Assembly (NCBI GenBank): GCA_937871505.1
Contig: CALMPF010000007.1
Location: forward strand, 62,001 to 126,000
From: an uncultured Planctomycetia bacterium
GTDB lineage: Bacteria > Planctomycetota > Phycisphaerae > Phycisphaerales > SM1A02
Direction of reading: 5' to 3'
Length of the DNA: 64,000 nt
Under the pieces are notes generated by a model that worked only from the letters and a program-made list of their open reading frames with translations, made no database searches and was not told the DNA's origin. The translations under genes were made by a program, and so were the position numbers. Within the stretch, counting starts at the first letter, position 1, and every line of letters begins with the position of its first letter. This document shows positions 50,153 through 58,651 of this stretch, piece by piece.

Positions 50153-50743
50153 GAACTCGCGCCGGCCCATTCGACCTCGATGAGCGCTCCGGCGCCGCGC
50201 GGCGCCGTCGCGCGGCCGTTCGAAGACCGATTCCGCTGTCGCGGGTGCGCGGCCCTCCGGGCCGCTCCTGCTCCACCGGACTCACTTCCGACACCTGCCG
50301 GCACCGCAGCACGTCGGGTGCCGCGCGGCCCGGGTCTGGCGCAGACGGAGCCGAGCGCGCGGCGTACTGCCGGAGGCGGCCTGGAAGGCCGCGAACCAGC
50401 GAGAGCGGCCAAGCACCGAGGACGGCCGCGGAAGCGGTCACGCAACCGGGAGACGCCTCGGCTGGGCGGGTCCGCGCTGGCGGAGGGCGGTGCGCCGCTG
50501 TATACAGACGACTTCGATACCGAGCCGCCGGGCGACCCCGAGAACGCCTTCGACGCACACCGACTCGCGACGAGGTCGCGAGAGCCCCCAGAACGGCGGC
50601 CGGAGCGAAGCGGCACCGTCGCACGAAGATCGCGCCGCGAGCGGCCGTTCATCGAATCTCGGCACACCGTCGTTCGCGGATCACGGCGCGCCGCCGCTCA
50701 CGGCAGCCCCCAAGGCTCCATCCGCAGATCCCTGCCCACCGTC
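50153..50743. other. 591-bp gap between the TPR kinase and the beta-barrel gene
   Basis: The barrel reading frame remains open upstream to 50180, but that stretch is basic low-complexity sequence and lacks a signal peptide. CGGCGCCGCGCGGCGCCG at 50190-50207 is a perfect palindrome that may end the kinase transcript. A TATACA at 50503-50508 could be a -10 element; nothing else is assignable. Confidence 0.35.
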
Positions 50744-51667
50744 ATGACACCTTCAACGCCTCCCTCCAGCGCCATCGTCGTCCTGCGCACCGCCCTGCTG
50801 GCGATCGTCGTGATCGGGTTCCAGCCGCGATTCGCATGCGCCGAGGTGCCATACGCGCCCATCTGGTCGTCGACCGTCGCGCAGGCCGCGACGTCGCCTG
50901 AAGAGGGTCAGCCATCCGCGGACCGGCCCGCCAGCGGCCTCGCGCCGGTAGACCCTGCGACCGAGCCGGGAAAGTGGCGCTTCACGCTCGCGCCGTACCT
51001 CTGGGTCGGGGCGTCCTCGGGCGACGTCGGCGTCGCCAACAGGACGGCCAAGGTCAACGTCTCTCAGCGCGAAGCTCTGGAGGCCCTCTTCGACAACTTC
51101 AACGGCGGCCTCTCGCTGCACTTCGAGGCGGGCTATGAGCGATGGTCGCTCTTCTTCGACGGGATGTACTACAAGCTGAAGTCGGAAACGACCGGAGCTG
51201 CCGGTGGCGCGCTCACGACGCGGTTCGAGCAGGGGATCTTCGAGCTCGGTGCCGCCTACAGAGCGCTCGACGGGGCGCTCGACAAGTCGGGGACGACGAC
51301 CTTCGCGATCGAGCCGCTCGCCGGAGTCAGGATCTACTCGTTCGATGCCGAGATCGATGTCGCCGCCATCAACGCGACGGCCGGACGGGACACGGTCTGG
51401 GCCGACGCGTTCGCGGGAGTCCGGGGCAACGTCTCCCTGCTCTCGGGGGCGGTCACATGCTTCGGGCGCTTCGACATCGGAACGGGCGGCTCCGACCTCG
51501 CGTGGAACGCGATCGCCGGCGCGCAGATTCGGCTTGCGACGTGGTGCTCGCTTCTGGGCGGCTATCGCTGGCTCTCCATCGATCGCGAGACCGGAAGCGG
51601 ACTCGACCGCTTCGAATACGACGTGCTCACCGAGGGGCCCTTCATCGCCGTGCAGTTCACGTTCTGA
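50744..51667 (+). CDS. Outer-membrane beta-barrel protein
   Basis: 307 residues. A signal peptide (V-V-L-R-T-A-L-L-A-I-V-V-I-G-F) is followed by alternating amphipathic strands: F-T-L-A-P-Y-L-W-V-G-A-S, then F-E-A-G-Y-E-R-W-S-L-F-F-D-G-M, then E-L-G-A-A-Y-R-A-L and L-L-G-G-Y-R-W-L-S-I-D. The C-terminus ends in F-I-A-V-Q-F-T-F; a terminal Phe is the recognition signal of the BAM machinery. It is probably an ~8-10-stranded OmpA/OmpW-sized barrel. Substrate or pore function cannot be told. A lipoprotein gene follows 155 bp downstream on the same strand, and the two may work together. Confidence 0.75.
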   Translation: MTPSTPPSSAIVVLRTALLAIVVIGFQPRFACAEVPYAPIWSSTVAQAATSPEEGQPSADRPASGLAPVDPATEPGKWRFTLAPYLWVGASSGDVGVANRTAKVNVSQREALEALFDNFNGGLSLHFEAGYERWSLFFDGMYYKLKSETTGAAGGALTTRFEQGIFELGAAYRALDGALDKSGTTTFAIEPLAGVRIYSFDAEIDVAAINATAGRDTVWADAFAGVRGNVSLLSGAVTCFGRFDIGTGGSDLAWNAIAGAQIRLATWCSLLGGYRWLSIDRETGSGLDRFEYDVLTEGPFIAVQFTF

Positions 51668-51718
51668 CGGCACGGCGATCGCGGCTTCGCCGACCGCTGG
51701 CACGGCACGCAGCCAGCC

Positions 51719-51772
51719 GGCCCCGGCGGCCCCGGTGGCCCCCGCGGCCCCCGCGGCCCCCGCGGCTCTGGC
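51719..51772 (+). repeat. 9-bp GC-rich tandem repeat, about 6 copies
   Basis: Units of GGCCCCCGC and close variants in direct succession, in the 155-bp gap between the barrel and lipoprotein genes. Confidence 0.7.
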
Positions 51773-51822
51773 AGGACGGTCTCGCCCGCCGCCGCGCCGA
51801 GCGACGCAAGTTCACGACGTCC

Positions 51823-53016
51823 ATGAGAGCGACACCCGGAGAAGGAACCAGCGACCGCAGCGGAGCCCGTCGGCGCCCGGCCGAGCCTGGCAGCCGGTGG
51901 CGAAAGTCATTCGGGCTGCGTCGCGGCGCGAGGTCCTGCCTGCTGCGCGCGCCGACACTCGCCTGCGTGGCATCGCTCGTCGCGCTCGCAGGCTGCGGGA
52001 CGCTCGGCTCCACCGACATCGCCAATGCCCGGGCTGCATACAGCGAGGTCATCCGCCGGACCGACGACGAACAGCTCCTGCGGATGATCGTGCAGACGCG
52101 CTACGGCGAGAGCCACTCGTTCCTGCTCGTCTCGAGCGTCACCAGCAACCTCTCGTTCCGAGGAACCGCAGGCGCCCAGTTCGGGATCGGTCCGGAGTCG
52201 AGCTTCGCCGGGAACCTCGTCCCGCTCTCCGCAGGAGTCGCGTACGAGGAGAACCCGACGATCTCGTACGTTCCCCGGCAGGGGCCGCAGTACATGCGGG
52301 ACCTGCTCTCTCCGATCGGGATCGAGATGCTGGTGCTCCTCATCGGGGCGGTCGATGATCCGGCGTGGGTCCTCCGACTCTGCGTCGATCAGGCCAATGG
52401 CCTGCGCCGCCCTCCCGGTGACGACGCGATCGCGCCTGGCGCCGCCGACGGCTCGCTCGCCCGCTCCCTCGAGCTCCTCGGTCTGCTCATCCGCGACCGC
52501 GCCGCGGCCATCGGCCGCGGCACGGGGACGGACGGTCCGTTCGTGCTGGTCGTCCATGACCGCGACGGCGCCCAGGAGGCAGCGGTCCGCGAGCTTCTCC
52601 AACTGCTCGGACTCTCGTCCAGCTTCGATCCGACCGCGCCGATGCTCATCCCGGTCCGTCACGCACTCCACGACGGGACGCAGCCGGGGATCGATCTGAT
52701 CACGCGCTCGCCGTACGACCTCCTCCGGCTGGCGGCTGCCGGCGTCGAGGTCCCGCAGCGCGACAGCGATGCCAACGTGGCTGCACCGGCAGACTGGAGC
52801 GTGGCGGGAGGTGCATCGCCGCTCGTCGTGCGGACGTCGCCCGGGCGTCCTGCCGCGTCCGCGGTCGCGATCGAACACCGAGGAACCTGGTTCTACGTCG
52901 ACGATGCGGATTGGGCGAGCAAGCAGGGGTTCCTTCTCATGCGCGTCCTGGTGCTCGCACGGCTTCAGGAGGAGCCCGGCGCAGGGAGACCGGTTCTGAC
53001 GCTCCCGGTCGGTTGA
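51823..53016 (+). CDS. Lipoprotein of unknown function
   Basis: 397 residues. A long basic leader precedes a signal sequence ending V-A-L-A-G-C with lipobox Cys58, so it is membrane-anchored outside the inner membrane. I do not recognise a named family. Recurrent phrases are Y-S-E-V-I-R-R-T-D-D-E-Q-L-L, a Gly-rich strand region, Y-V-P-R-Q-G-P-Q-Y-M-R-D-L-L-S-P-I and Y-D-L-L-R-L-A-A-A-G-V-E-V. The N-terminal helix R-R-T-D-D-E-Q-L-L-R-M-I-V may mediate protein contacts. It sits directly after the outer-membrane barrel gene, which suggests an envelope complex but does not prove one. The ATG at 51823 gives the basic leader; a start close to the hydrophobic segment is also possible. Confidence 0.65.
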   Translation: MRATPGEGTSDRSGARRRPAEPGSRWRKSFGLRRGARSCLLRAPTLACVASLVALAGCGTLGSTDIANARAAYSEVIRRTDDEQLLRMIVQTRYGESHSFLLVSSVTSNLSFRGTAGAQFGIGPESSFAGNLVPLSAGVAYEENPTISYVPRQGPQYMRDLLSPIGIEMLVLLIGAVDDPAWVLRLCVDQANGLRRPPGDDAIAPGAADGSLARSLELLGLLIRDRAAAIGRGTGTDGPFVLVVHDRDGAQEAAVRELLQLLGLSSSFDPTAPMLIPVRHALHDGTQPGIDLITRSPYDLLRLAAAGVEVPQRDSDANVAAPADWSVAGGASPLVVRTSPGRPAASAVAIEHRGTWFYVDDADWASKQGFLLMRVLVLARLQEEPGAGRPVLTLPVG

Positions 53017-53142
53017 CGCTCCAGCGCCCCGCGCTTCTGCTGAGGTCGCCCGAAGCGCGCTTCACGGCGTCGACGCTTTCGCCCCGCACATCCATCGCGG
53101 TGAGCGCTGCGTCGGACGTCGGTCCGGTCAACGATCTGCGAG

Positions 53143-53196
53143 CGCCTGATGAACGCCTGATGAACGCCTGATGAGCGCGTGACGAACGCTTGATGA
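53143..53196 (+). repeat. 11-bp tandem repeat, 5 copies
   Basis: GCCTGATGAAC at 53143 and 53154, then GCCTGATGAGC, GCGTGACGAAC and GCTTGATGAG. The copies become more diverged downstream. The array lies 250 bp before the PEP-CTERM-like gene, in the 430-bp gap 53017-53445, which otherwise shows no gene or clear promoter. The 11-bp period places copies on the same helix face. Confidence 0.8.
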
Positions 53197-53432
53197 GAAA
53201 GCCGGCGCCGAGGCGCCGTCGGCGTCGCGACCGGCGCCCTCTGCACGGCCGCCGACGCGCGGTGGAGTCTCACGCGAGCGGGAGCCGCCGGAGCGGCGAA
53301 TTCGCTCCGACTGTCGATCGAGGTCGCGGGCGCGGGATACTCGAAAGGCGGAGCCGGGACCGCCCGGCGCGAGCCCGTTGCGGATGGCACTCCCAGCAGC
53401 CTTCCCGGCTCCTTCGTTCACGCCCGCACCTC

Positions 53433-53438
53433 AGGAGG
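53433..53438 (+). promoter_or_regulatory. Shine-Dalgarno site AGGAGG for the PEP-CTERM-like gene
   Basis: AGGAGG with seven bases to ATG 53446, the same spacing as at the PGRS-like gene. Confidence 0.75.
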
Positions 53439-53445
53439 TCACCTC

Positions 53446-54240
53446 ATGCCGTCGATTTCCTCGATCCGGACCCCCCTGCTCGCGATTGCGCTCTCGGCAC
53501 TCGGCCTCTCACCGAATGCCGCCAGCGCCGCCTTCACGACGATCGCCGTCGACGAGTACGTCGTCGACGGCCGATACGTCGCGGATGTCTATGTGGGGTT
53601 CAGCCTGCCGCTTTCAGTCCTGCTCAACGTCTTCGACGTCTCTGCGTCGATCCAGGGTGGATGGGGAGTCCTGCTCCACGACAACGCCGGCGTCGGAGGC
53701 CCGAGCTGGGCGCCGCAGTTCGTCACGCCGGGCGCGGCGCAGCTCGACTCGTTCGTCACGATCGGCGGGATGCCGGGCCTCGCCAACTCGACGTTCGCCG
53801 ATCCAGGCTGGGGTGCCCTGCCCGGACTTGACGGCTTCAATCAGCTCGGGATCCCCGTCGGCGCCGGATGGTTCAACTCCAATCCGCCGAACCTCCAGGG
53901 AGCTGCGTCGGCGATCGTCGCCTCCAACCTGATGGGGCAGACGACCTATGTCGGTCTCGGGACGATGCTCATGCGCCTCGTCGTCGACCCGGACTCGGTC
54001 GGCGATGCGGGGCTGGCGTTCTCGATCTCCGGAGGAGTGACTTGGACGACCGGCCTCGGCGGCGCAATCCAGGAGACCATGTCGTTCTCGACGCAGCTCT
54101 GGGCGATCCCGGCGCCGGCCGCCGGGCTCCTGCTCTGCGGGCTCGGCGTCTGTCCGAGACGCAGGCGACGGCCGAGCGCGGAGCGGCCTCTGTCGGCCCC
54201 GACGCCCGCAGCGCCGCGCGCGATCCTGCGCGCTCCGTGA
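53446..54240 (+). CDS. Secreted protein with PEP-CTERM-like sorting end
   Basis: 264 residues. A signal peptide (L-L-A-I-A-L-S-A-L-G-L-S) precedes a beta-rich extracellular domain of ~190 residues (V-A-D-V-Y-V-G-F, G-G-W-G-V-L-L-H-D, T-Y-V-G-L-G-T-M-L). It ends in a PEP-CTERM-type tripartite signal: I-P-A-P-A-A-G-L-L-L-C-G-L-G-V, a short hydrophobic stretch, then an Arg run (R-R-R-R-R). About 30 more residues follow the Arg run, which is atypical; usually the chain ends soon after. PEP-CTERM proteins are cut by an exosortase and attached at the cell surface in exopolysaccharide-producing bacteria. No exosortase gene is in the window. Confidence 0.7.
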   Translation: MPSISSIRTPLLAIALSALGLSPNAASAAFTTIAVDEYVVDGRYVADVYVGFSLPLSVLLNVFDVSASIQGGWGVLLHDNAGVGGPSWAPQFVTPGAAQLDSFVTIGGMPGLANSTFADPGWGALPGLDGFNQLGIPVGAGWFNSNPPNLQGAASAIVASNLMGQTTYVGLGTMLMRLVVDPDSVGDAGLAFSISGGVTWTTGLGGAIQETMSFSTQLWAIPAPAAGLLLCGLGVCPRRRRRPSAERPLSAPTPAAPRAILRAP

Positions 54241-54366
54241 GGATCGCGCCCCGGTGCTCAGCACTCGGCCTCGCTCCCTCCACTGGGGCGCGGGCGGGGG
54301 GGGCGGGGCGACCGCAGGCGCCGCCGCGCGGGGCGTGCGGTTCGACGGGTCGCGGCGCCGGGAACG

Positions 54367-54397
54367 ACGCGGACCTCGGCGTGGCCGAGGTCCGCGT
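54367..54397. terminator. Bidirectional terminator hairpin
   Basis: ACGCGGACCTCGGC and GCCGAGGTCCGCGT form a perfect 14-bp stem with a 3-nt loop. It lies between the convergent ends of the PEP-CTERM-like gene (54240) and the HAF-repeat gene (54427), so it can terminate both transcripts. Confidence 0.65.
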
Positions 54398-54426
54398 CTG
54401 AGCGATCCTGACGATTGATCACGCTC

Positions 54427-55659
54427 TCAACCGCAGGCGCCCCATGCAGCGAGCAGGATGCCCATGTCGGCACCATCCACGACGCCGTCGCCGTCGAGAT
54501 CGGCCGCACAGCCGGCGCACGGACCCCACGCGGCGAGCAGCGCGCCCATGTCGGCCCCATCGACGAGGCCGTCACCGTTGAGGTCGCCTCCGCACGGAGC
54601 GGCGCCGGGAAGCGTGGCGACCCAGGCGATCTGATTGAAGATGAACCCCGAGTAGCCCCAGCCCGAGATCACGGTGCCGTCGTCGCTCACGGAGAGGGCG
54701 GCCGCGAGCTGGAGCGTCGGCGGCACGGCCACGCCGAGACCCGCGAGGTAGTCGGAGAGGCGCACCGTGCCGGTGGACTCGGTCCAGATCGTGGCATCAA
54801 AGACGGCGAATCCGCCGAACCCCTCCCGCTGGAATCCCACGATCACGCTCCCATCGTCCGAGGTGTCGAGGGCGCCGCTGACGTTCGGCGCCGTGCCGGG
54901 AATGTCGCCGAGATAGGAGATGCCCTCGCCTGCGCGCCGCACGAACGGCCCGCGCGTCGCTGACAGCGCGGAGTTCGCCTGGCCGACGATGATGGAGCCG
55001 TCGCTGTTGAGTCCGTTGATCTCGCCCTCGCCCGCAGCGTTCCCCGGCTCGCCCGCGAGCAGGAGCGTCTCGACGAACATCTCACCGGACCAGAGCGCCG
55101 CGCGGCGACCGCCGCCCGAACCCTCGTCCCAGCCGCCGATGAAGCTCCCATCGGCGGAGATGGCATTGGCGCGGGTGGAGCCGGAGCCCATCTGCGGAAG
55201 GGCGACCATGCCGGTCGCCTCGGTCCACCGGAACGCCTTCGCGGCGCAGCCGTTCCAGCCGAGCCCGACGACGATCGAACCGTCGCCCGAGATGCCGTAA
55301 GTGCTGCTGAGGGAGGCGTCGCAACCGGCGGGCCCGAGGGCGCCGAAGTCGGTCCATGATCCGCCGACGTAGCGACCGGCGCTGACGAACGAACCCACGT
55401 TCACATCCCCGGCGACGATCGACCCGTCCTGGCTGACCGCCTGCGCTCCGACGCCTCCGATCGGCACGAGCCCGCCGCCGAGCGTCCAGATGAAGCCGCC
55501 GTTGCCGGCACCGACCACCGTCGAGCCGTCTCCGGAGACCGCGCTGGCGATCCCTTGGCCGAGCGAATGGAAGCTGGCGCCGGCGTTCGCGAAGCCTGCG
55601 CCTCCGAGCAGGGTCGACGAGGCGAATGAGGCGATCAGGAGTCTTCTTGGGTGAGTCAT
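54427..55659 (-). CDS. Secreted HAF-repeat protein with GC-type dockerin-like tail
   Basis: 410 residues. The signal peptide (L-L-I-A-S-F-A-S-S-T-L-L-G-G-A-G-F) is followed by about eight beta-propeller-like blades with the extracellular HAF repeat phrase: A-V-S-G-D-G-S-T-V-V-G, A-V-S-Q-D-G-S-I-V-A-G, G-I-S-G-D-G-S-I-V-V-G and A-I-S-A-D-G-S-F-I-G-G. The C-terminus carries two Ca2+-loop units (G-D-L-N-G-D-G-L-V-D-G-A-D-M-G and A-D-L-D-G-D-G-V-V-D-G-A-D-M-G) and ends A-W-G-A-C-G. The HAF family's function is unknown; it resembles an exported propeller displayed at the surface. The frame is open upstream to 55983, but the signal peptide fixes ATG 55659. Confidence 0.85.
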   Translation of the reverse strand: MTHPRRLLIASFASSTLLGGAGFANAGASFHSLGQGIASAVSGDGSTVVGAGNGGFIWTLGGGLVPIGGVGAQAVSQDGSIVAGDVNVGSFVSAGRYVGGSWTDFGALGPAGCDASLSSTYGISGDGSIVVGLGWNGCAAKAFRWTEATGMVALPQMGSGSTRANAISADGSFIGGWDEGSGGGRRAALWSGEMFVETLLLAGEPGNAAGEGEINGLNSDGSIIVGQANSALSATRGPFVRRAGEGISYLGDIPGTAPNVSGALDTSDDGSVIVGFQREGFGGFAVFDATIWTESTGTVRLSDYLAGLGVAVPPTLQLAAALSVSDDGTVISGWGYSGFIFNQIAWVATLPGAAPCGGDLNGDGLVDGADMGALLAAWGPCAGCAADLDGDGVVDGADMGILLAAWGACG

Positions 55660-56649
55660 GCGGGCGTGCCCTTCTTCGTTCGAGGTGACGGAAGCAAGTG
55701 AGGACTCTCGAGCGAGCGCGACGTTGCCTCGATCGACGCCCTCACCACGGTCCGGCGCTGTCCGACCCGCGGGTCGCGCGGGATCGCTGAGGGGGTGCGG
55801 TCCGCGCCGGGGAGGGCGGAGATTCGCCGGGCTCGTTTGTCCGGTTCGATGAAATCTAAGAGGAATTCTTTGGGGAAATGACTGCGCGGCGGAAGACGGA
55901 AGTGCCAACGCGATTCGAGCGGTCTGGCGGGGCCGAAGAGCGCCAGAGCGCGACCTGGCAGGGGCGCCGGAATGTCTCTGCATCTACCGTCGCAGAAGAG
56001 AATTGCATCGAGATCCGCGCGTCGGGGTGACGGCGCCCGGCGGCGTGCCGTACCAGCCTGCCCCGCCGACGTCTGGAAACCAGCGGAAGCGACGATCCAG
56101 CCACCGCGAGGGCTCCTCCGATCGAGCATCCTCGGCAGCGCCGGCCGCGCGTAAGAGCGACGTCCGCGATGGCGGCCCGTCGGCGGGTCGACGCCCGCGC
56201 GCGTCAGCGTCATCGGCCGCCGCCGCGCTGCGACCGCGAAGGCGTTGAGACCCTCGCCGCAGAAGGCCGCGTCCCGTCACTCCTTCCCCCGCCACCCCTC
56301 CATCCCCCCTGCCCCTCCATCCCCGCCTCCATCTCCCCGCCCAGGAGAGCACCAACCACCCGGCCACCGCCATCGCTCGCGACCGCCATCACCCGCGCAC
56401 CGCTCGGGACGGCCGGAGTCCGCTCACCGAGACTTGGTCGGGTTGCGTCGGCACCGGTGAACAGGGCGCTCGAGCGCGAGAACGAGCAGGAGGCCGACCA
56501 TCGCCGCCGGCGCAGCCACGCGGTCGCCGACGAGACGATCGCGCGATGCACCGGCAGCGCGGGTCGGACTCCTGCCCGTTCGCAACCCGTACGGCCTTCC
56601 CTCGCGAGCTGGCACTGACGTGCCTGAGGTCATTCTCGGCGCCGCCCGA
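55660..56649. other. 990-bp gap between two minus-strand exoprotein genes
   Basis: No gene is well supported. A small plus-strand frame of 50 codons (55878-56030) follows a GGGGAA-like sequence, but has no family features. A C-rich tract at 56281-56342 makes the minus strand G-quadruplex-prone. The lower-GC stretch near 55850-55880 could hold the promoter of the HAF-repeat gene, but I see no clear -35/-10 pair. Confidence 0.45.
56281..56342. repeat. C-rich tract with repeated CCCCTCCAT units
   Basis: About 60 bp containing eight or more runs of four to six C, with CCCTCCAT-type units repeated. The minus strand is correspondingly G-rich. It is 370 bp upstream of no start codon and past the end of the propeller gene. 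Confidence 0.6.
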
Positions 56650-57990
56650 TCAGCTCCAGTTGCCGAGCAGGATGCCGAGGTCGGCGCCATCGACCACGCC
56701 GTTGCCGTCGAGGTCGGCGGGGCCGCGATCGCCCCAGGCGCCGAGGAGCAGTCCGAGATCGGCTCCATCCACGATCCCGTTCCCGTCGAGGTCTCCGAGG
56801 ATCCCCTCCGGAACGCAGCCGACCCACGCGGCCACGCGACTTGACGGAAGCCCGTCGATGCTCGGGAAGCTCCCGCCGATGAGGAGCCGGTCGCTCTCCC
56901 CGTCGTTCCAGACGAAGCTCTCGAAGATGTTCTCCGTCGCGCCGAGTCCGTTTCCGAAGGGCTCCCACGCCGCGCCCGTCCAGCGCGCGATGCGGTTGAG
57001 CGGAACGAGATTGTCGCCGGTCGCCGTGAAGTTCCCGACGGCGTAGACCTTCATGCCCGTGCCGTCGTCGTAGCCGGCGATGTCCTGCACGGAGTTGTTG
57101 AGCCCGGGGCCGAGCGGATGCCACTGGGCTCCGTCCCAGCGCGCGATTCGCGTCGCCGGCGACCCGGCGGCCGGCAGGAAGCTGCCCCCCGCGTAGAGCT
57201 GACCGTCGATGACCTCGAGGCAGATCACCTGGGTCCCGGGCAGGCCCCCGCCCAGCGGCTGCCAGGCGGCACCGTTCCAGCGCGCGATGTTCGCGGCGGG
57301 AACGCCGCCGACGCTCTGGAACCGACCGCAGATGATGAGTTCATCGTTGAAGACGCGCATGTCCAGGACGATCTGCGCTGGTCCGACGATCGTCCCGCCG
57401 ACCGGGCTGAACGTGGTGCCGTTGAACTTGGCGATGTGGTCGATTCCCTGCCCGCCGATGTTCAGGTAGTTCCCGCCGACGTAGAGCGCCTCGCCCGAGC
57501 CGTCGTCCCAGACCGCGAAGGACCAGACCGCGCTCAGGAACGACTCGAGCTGGGCGCCGACCGACTGCCAGGCGCTGCCGTTCCATCGGGCGAGCTTGGC
57601 GGTGCCGGGAACGCCCGCGGCGGAGTCGAAGTACCCGCCGACGTAGAGGCCGCCGTTCCACGACTGGAGGACGTTCGAGAACTGGCTGACGAGCCCGCCG
57701 CCGACGGAGACCCACTGGGCTCCGTTCCAGCGCGCAATCAGCGCCGTGCCGGGGTTTCCGCCCGCGGAGGCGAAGTTGCCCGTGGCGTAGAGCTGCGGCC
57801 CGGCGCCGCTCCCGTCGTCATGGACGGCGATCGAGGCGACGTAGCCGCTGGACATGCCCGGGGATCCGAGCGTCGTGTCCCATTCGGGCTCGCAGTCGCC
57901 GCCGGCGCAGAGCAGGGCAGCGGGCACGAGGGCGAGCAGGAAGGCGGATGCGGGGCGGACGAGCGAAGGGAGGTTCGAAGTGATCGGCAT
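56650..57990 (-). CDS. Secreted propeller-like protein with dockerin-like tail
   Basis: 446 residues. The signal peptide (A-F-L-L-A-L-V-P-A-A-L-L-C-A-G) is followed by six to seven repeats of a ~50-residue unit containing I-A-R-W-N-G-A-x-W-x-x-V/L-G-G-G-L and L-Y-V/A-G-G-x-F, a pattern of beta-propeller-like secreted proteins. The end has two Ca2+-loop units ([15 protein letters not shown] and A-D-L-D-G-N-G-V-V-D-G-A-D-L-G) and finishes L-L-G-N-W-S, so the terminal Cys seen in the other two tails is missing. It is oriented like the HAF-repeat gene and diverges from infC. Ligand unknown; surface recognition or structural roles are possible. Confidence 0.8.
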   Translation of the reverse strand: MPITSNLPSLVRPASAFLLALVPAALLCAGGDCEPEWDTTLGSPGMSSGYVASIAVHDDGSGAGPQLYATGNFASAGGNPGTALIARWNGAQWVSVGGGLVSQFSNVLQSWNGGLYVGGYFDSAAGVPGTAKLARWNGSAWQSVGAQLESFLSAVWSFAVWDDGSGEALYVGGNYLNIGGQGIDHIAKFNGTTFSPVGGTIVGPAQIVLDMRVFNDELIICGRFQSVGGVPAANIARWNGAAWQPLGGGLPGTQVICLEVIDGQLYAGGSFLPAAGSPATRIARWDGAQWHPLGPGLNNSVQDIAGYDDGTGMKVYAVGNFTATGDNLVPLNRIARWTGAAWEPFGNGLGATENIFESFVWNDGESDRLLIGGSFPSIDGLPSSRVAAWVGCVPEGILGDLDGNGIVDGADLGLLLGAWGDRGPADLDGNGVVDGADLGILLGNWS

Positions 57991-58651
57991 GGGAGAGTTG
58001 CGGATGAGCTGGGGCGCTGACTGGGCGTGGTCGAGAGCGACGATAGCGGCGCCGCAGGCGGGATCCCGCACGGCGCGCAGCAGCGGCGCCGCGGTCACGA
58101 TGCCGGCGAGCGTGCCATCGAGGGTCGGCCGCGCCTCGACCGCGGCGTCCATCTCGACCCGAGCGTCGACTCCGGCACGCCGAACCGAGCCCCCTGCGCG
58201 TGCACCTGACCCGCCGCGGAGATCGCCTCCCCGTCGATCGGGCCGAGTCGGCTCAGGAGCGCTCCGGGAGGGCGGGCCCGGGGGGCTTTCGCGGAGATTG
58301 CAGGTTGCCCGGCGCCCGAACCCCAGTTAGATTCACGACTCTGCGACACCTGACGATGCTCGTTCGTTCGTGTCAGCCTCCGGGGCTCGACGCCCCGATG
58401 CGCTCCGCCCCCGGGCGGCCCTTTCTCATTCCCGGCGCGGCGGGTCGCGGCGGCATGGTCAGTCGCCGCGCGAGCCTGCGCCTCGGCCCGCGCACCGCCT
58501 CGATCGCGGCCGGGCCGCTTCGCGAGGCTGTTTCAGACACGTCGTGCCGCTCCGCTCGACCCCACCCGATCCACCCGCCGACGCGCGGCAGGCGCCGGAT
58601 CGTCCCTCTCTCCGCCGCGCACCCTTTCTGAGGATTTGACCCATCGCCCAG
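57991..58651. other. 661-bp divergent region before infC
   Basis: No gene is supported. A promoter candidate lies at 58305-58333. If used, it gives an infC leader of about 310 nt, long enough for autoregulation of IF-3, as occurs in other bacteria by different means. I see no conserved leader I can name. Confidence 0.4.
58305..58333 (+). promoter_or_regulatory. Promoter candidate for infC (TTGCCC-17-TAGATT)
   Basis: TTGCCC and TAGATT separated by exactly 17 bp, four of six bases matching TTGACA and TATAAT respectively at the strongest positions. It is the best sigma-70-like promoter I saw in the window, 319 bp upstream of ATG 58652. Confidence 0.45.

Noticed and set aside
55878..56030. 50-codon open frame with a purine-rich sequence before its ATG
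   Set aside because: Ordinary composition, no family features and poor ribosome-binding-site spacing. A frame of this length is expected by chance in GC-rich DNA.
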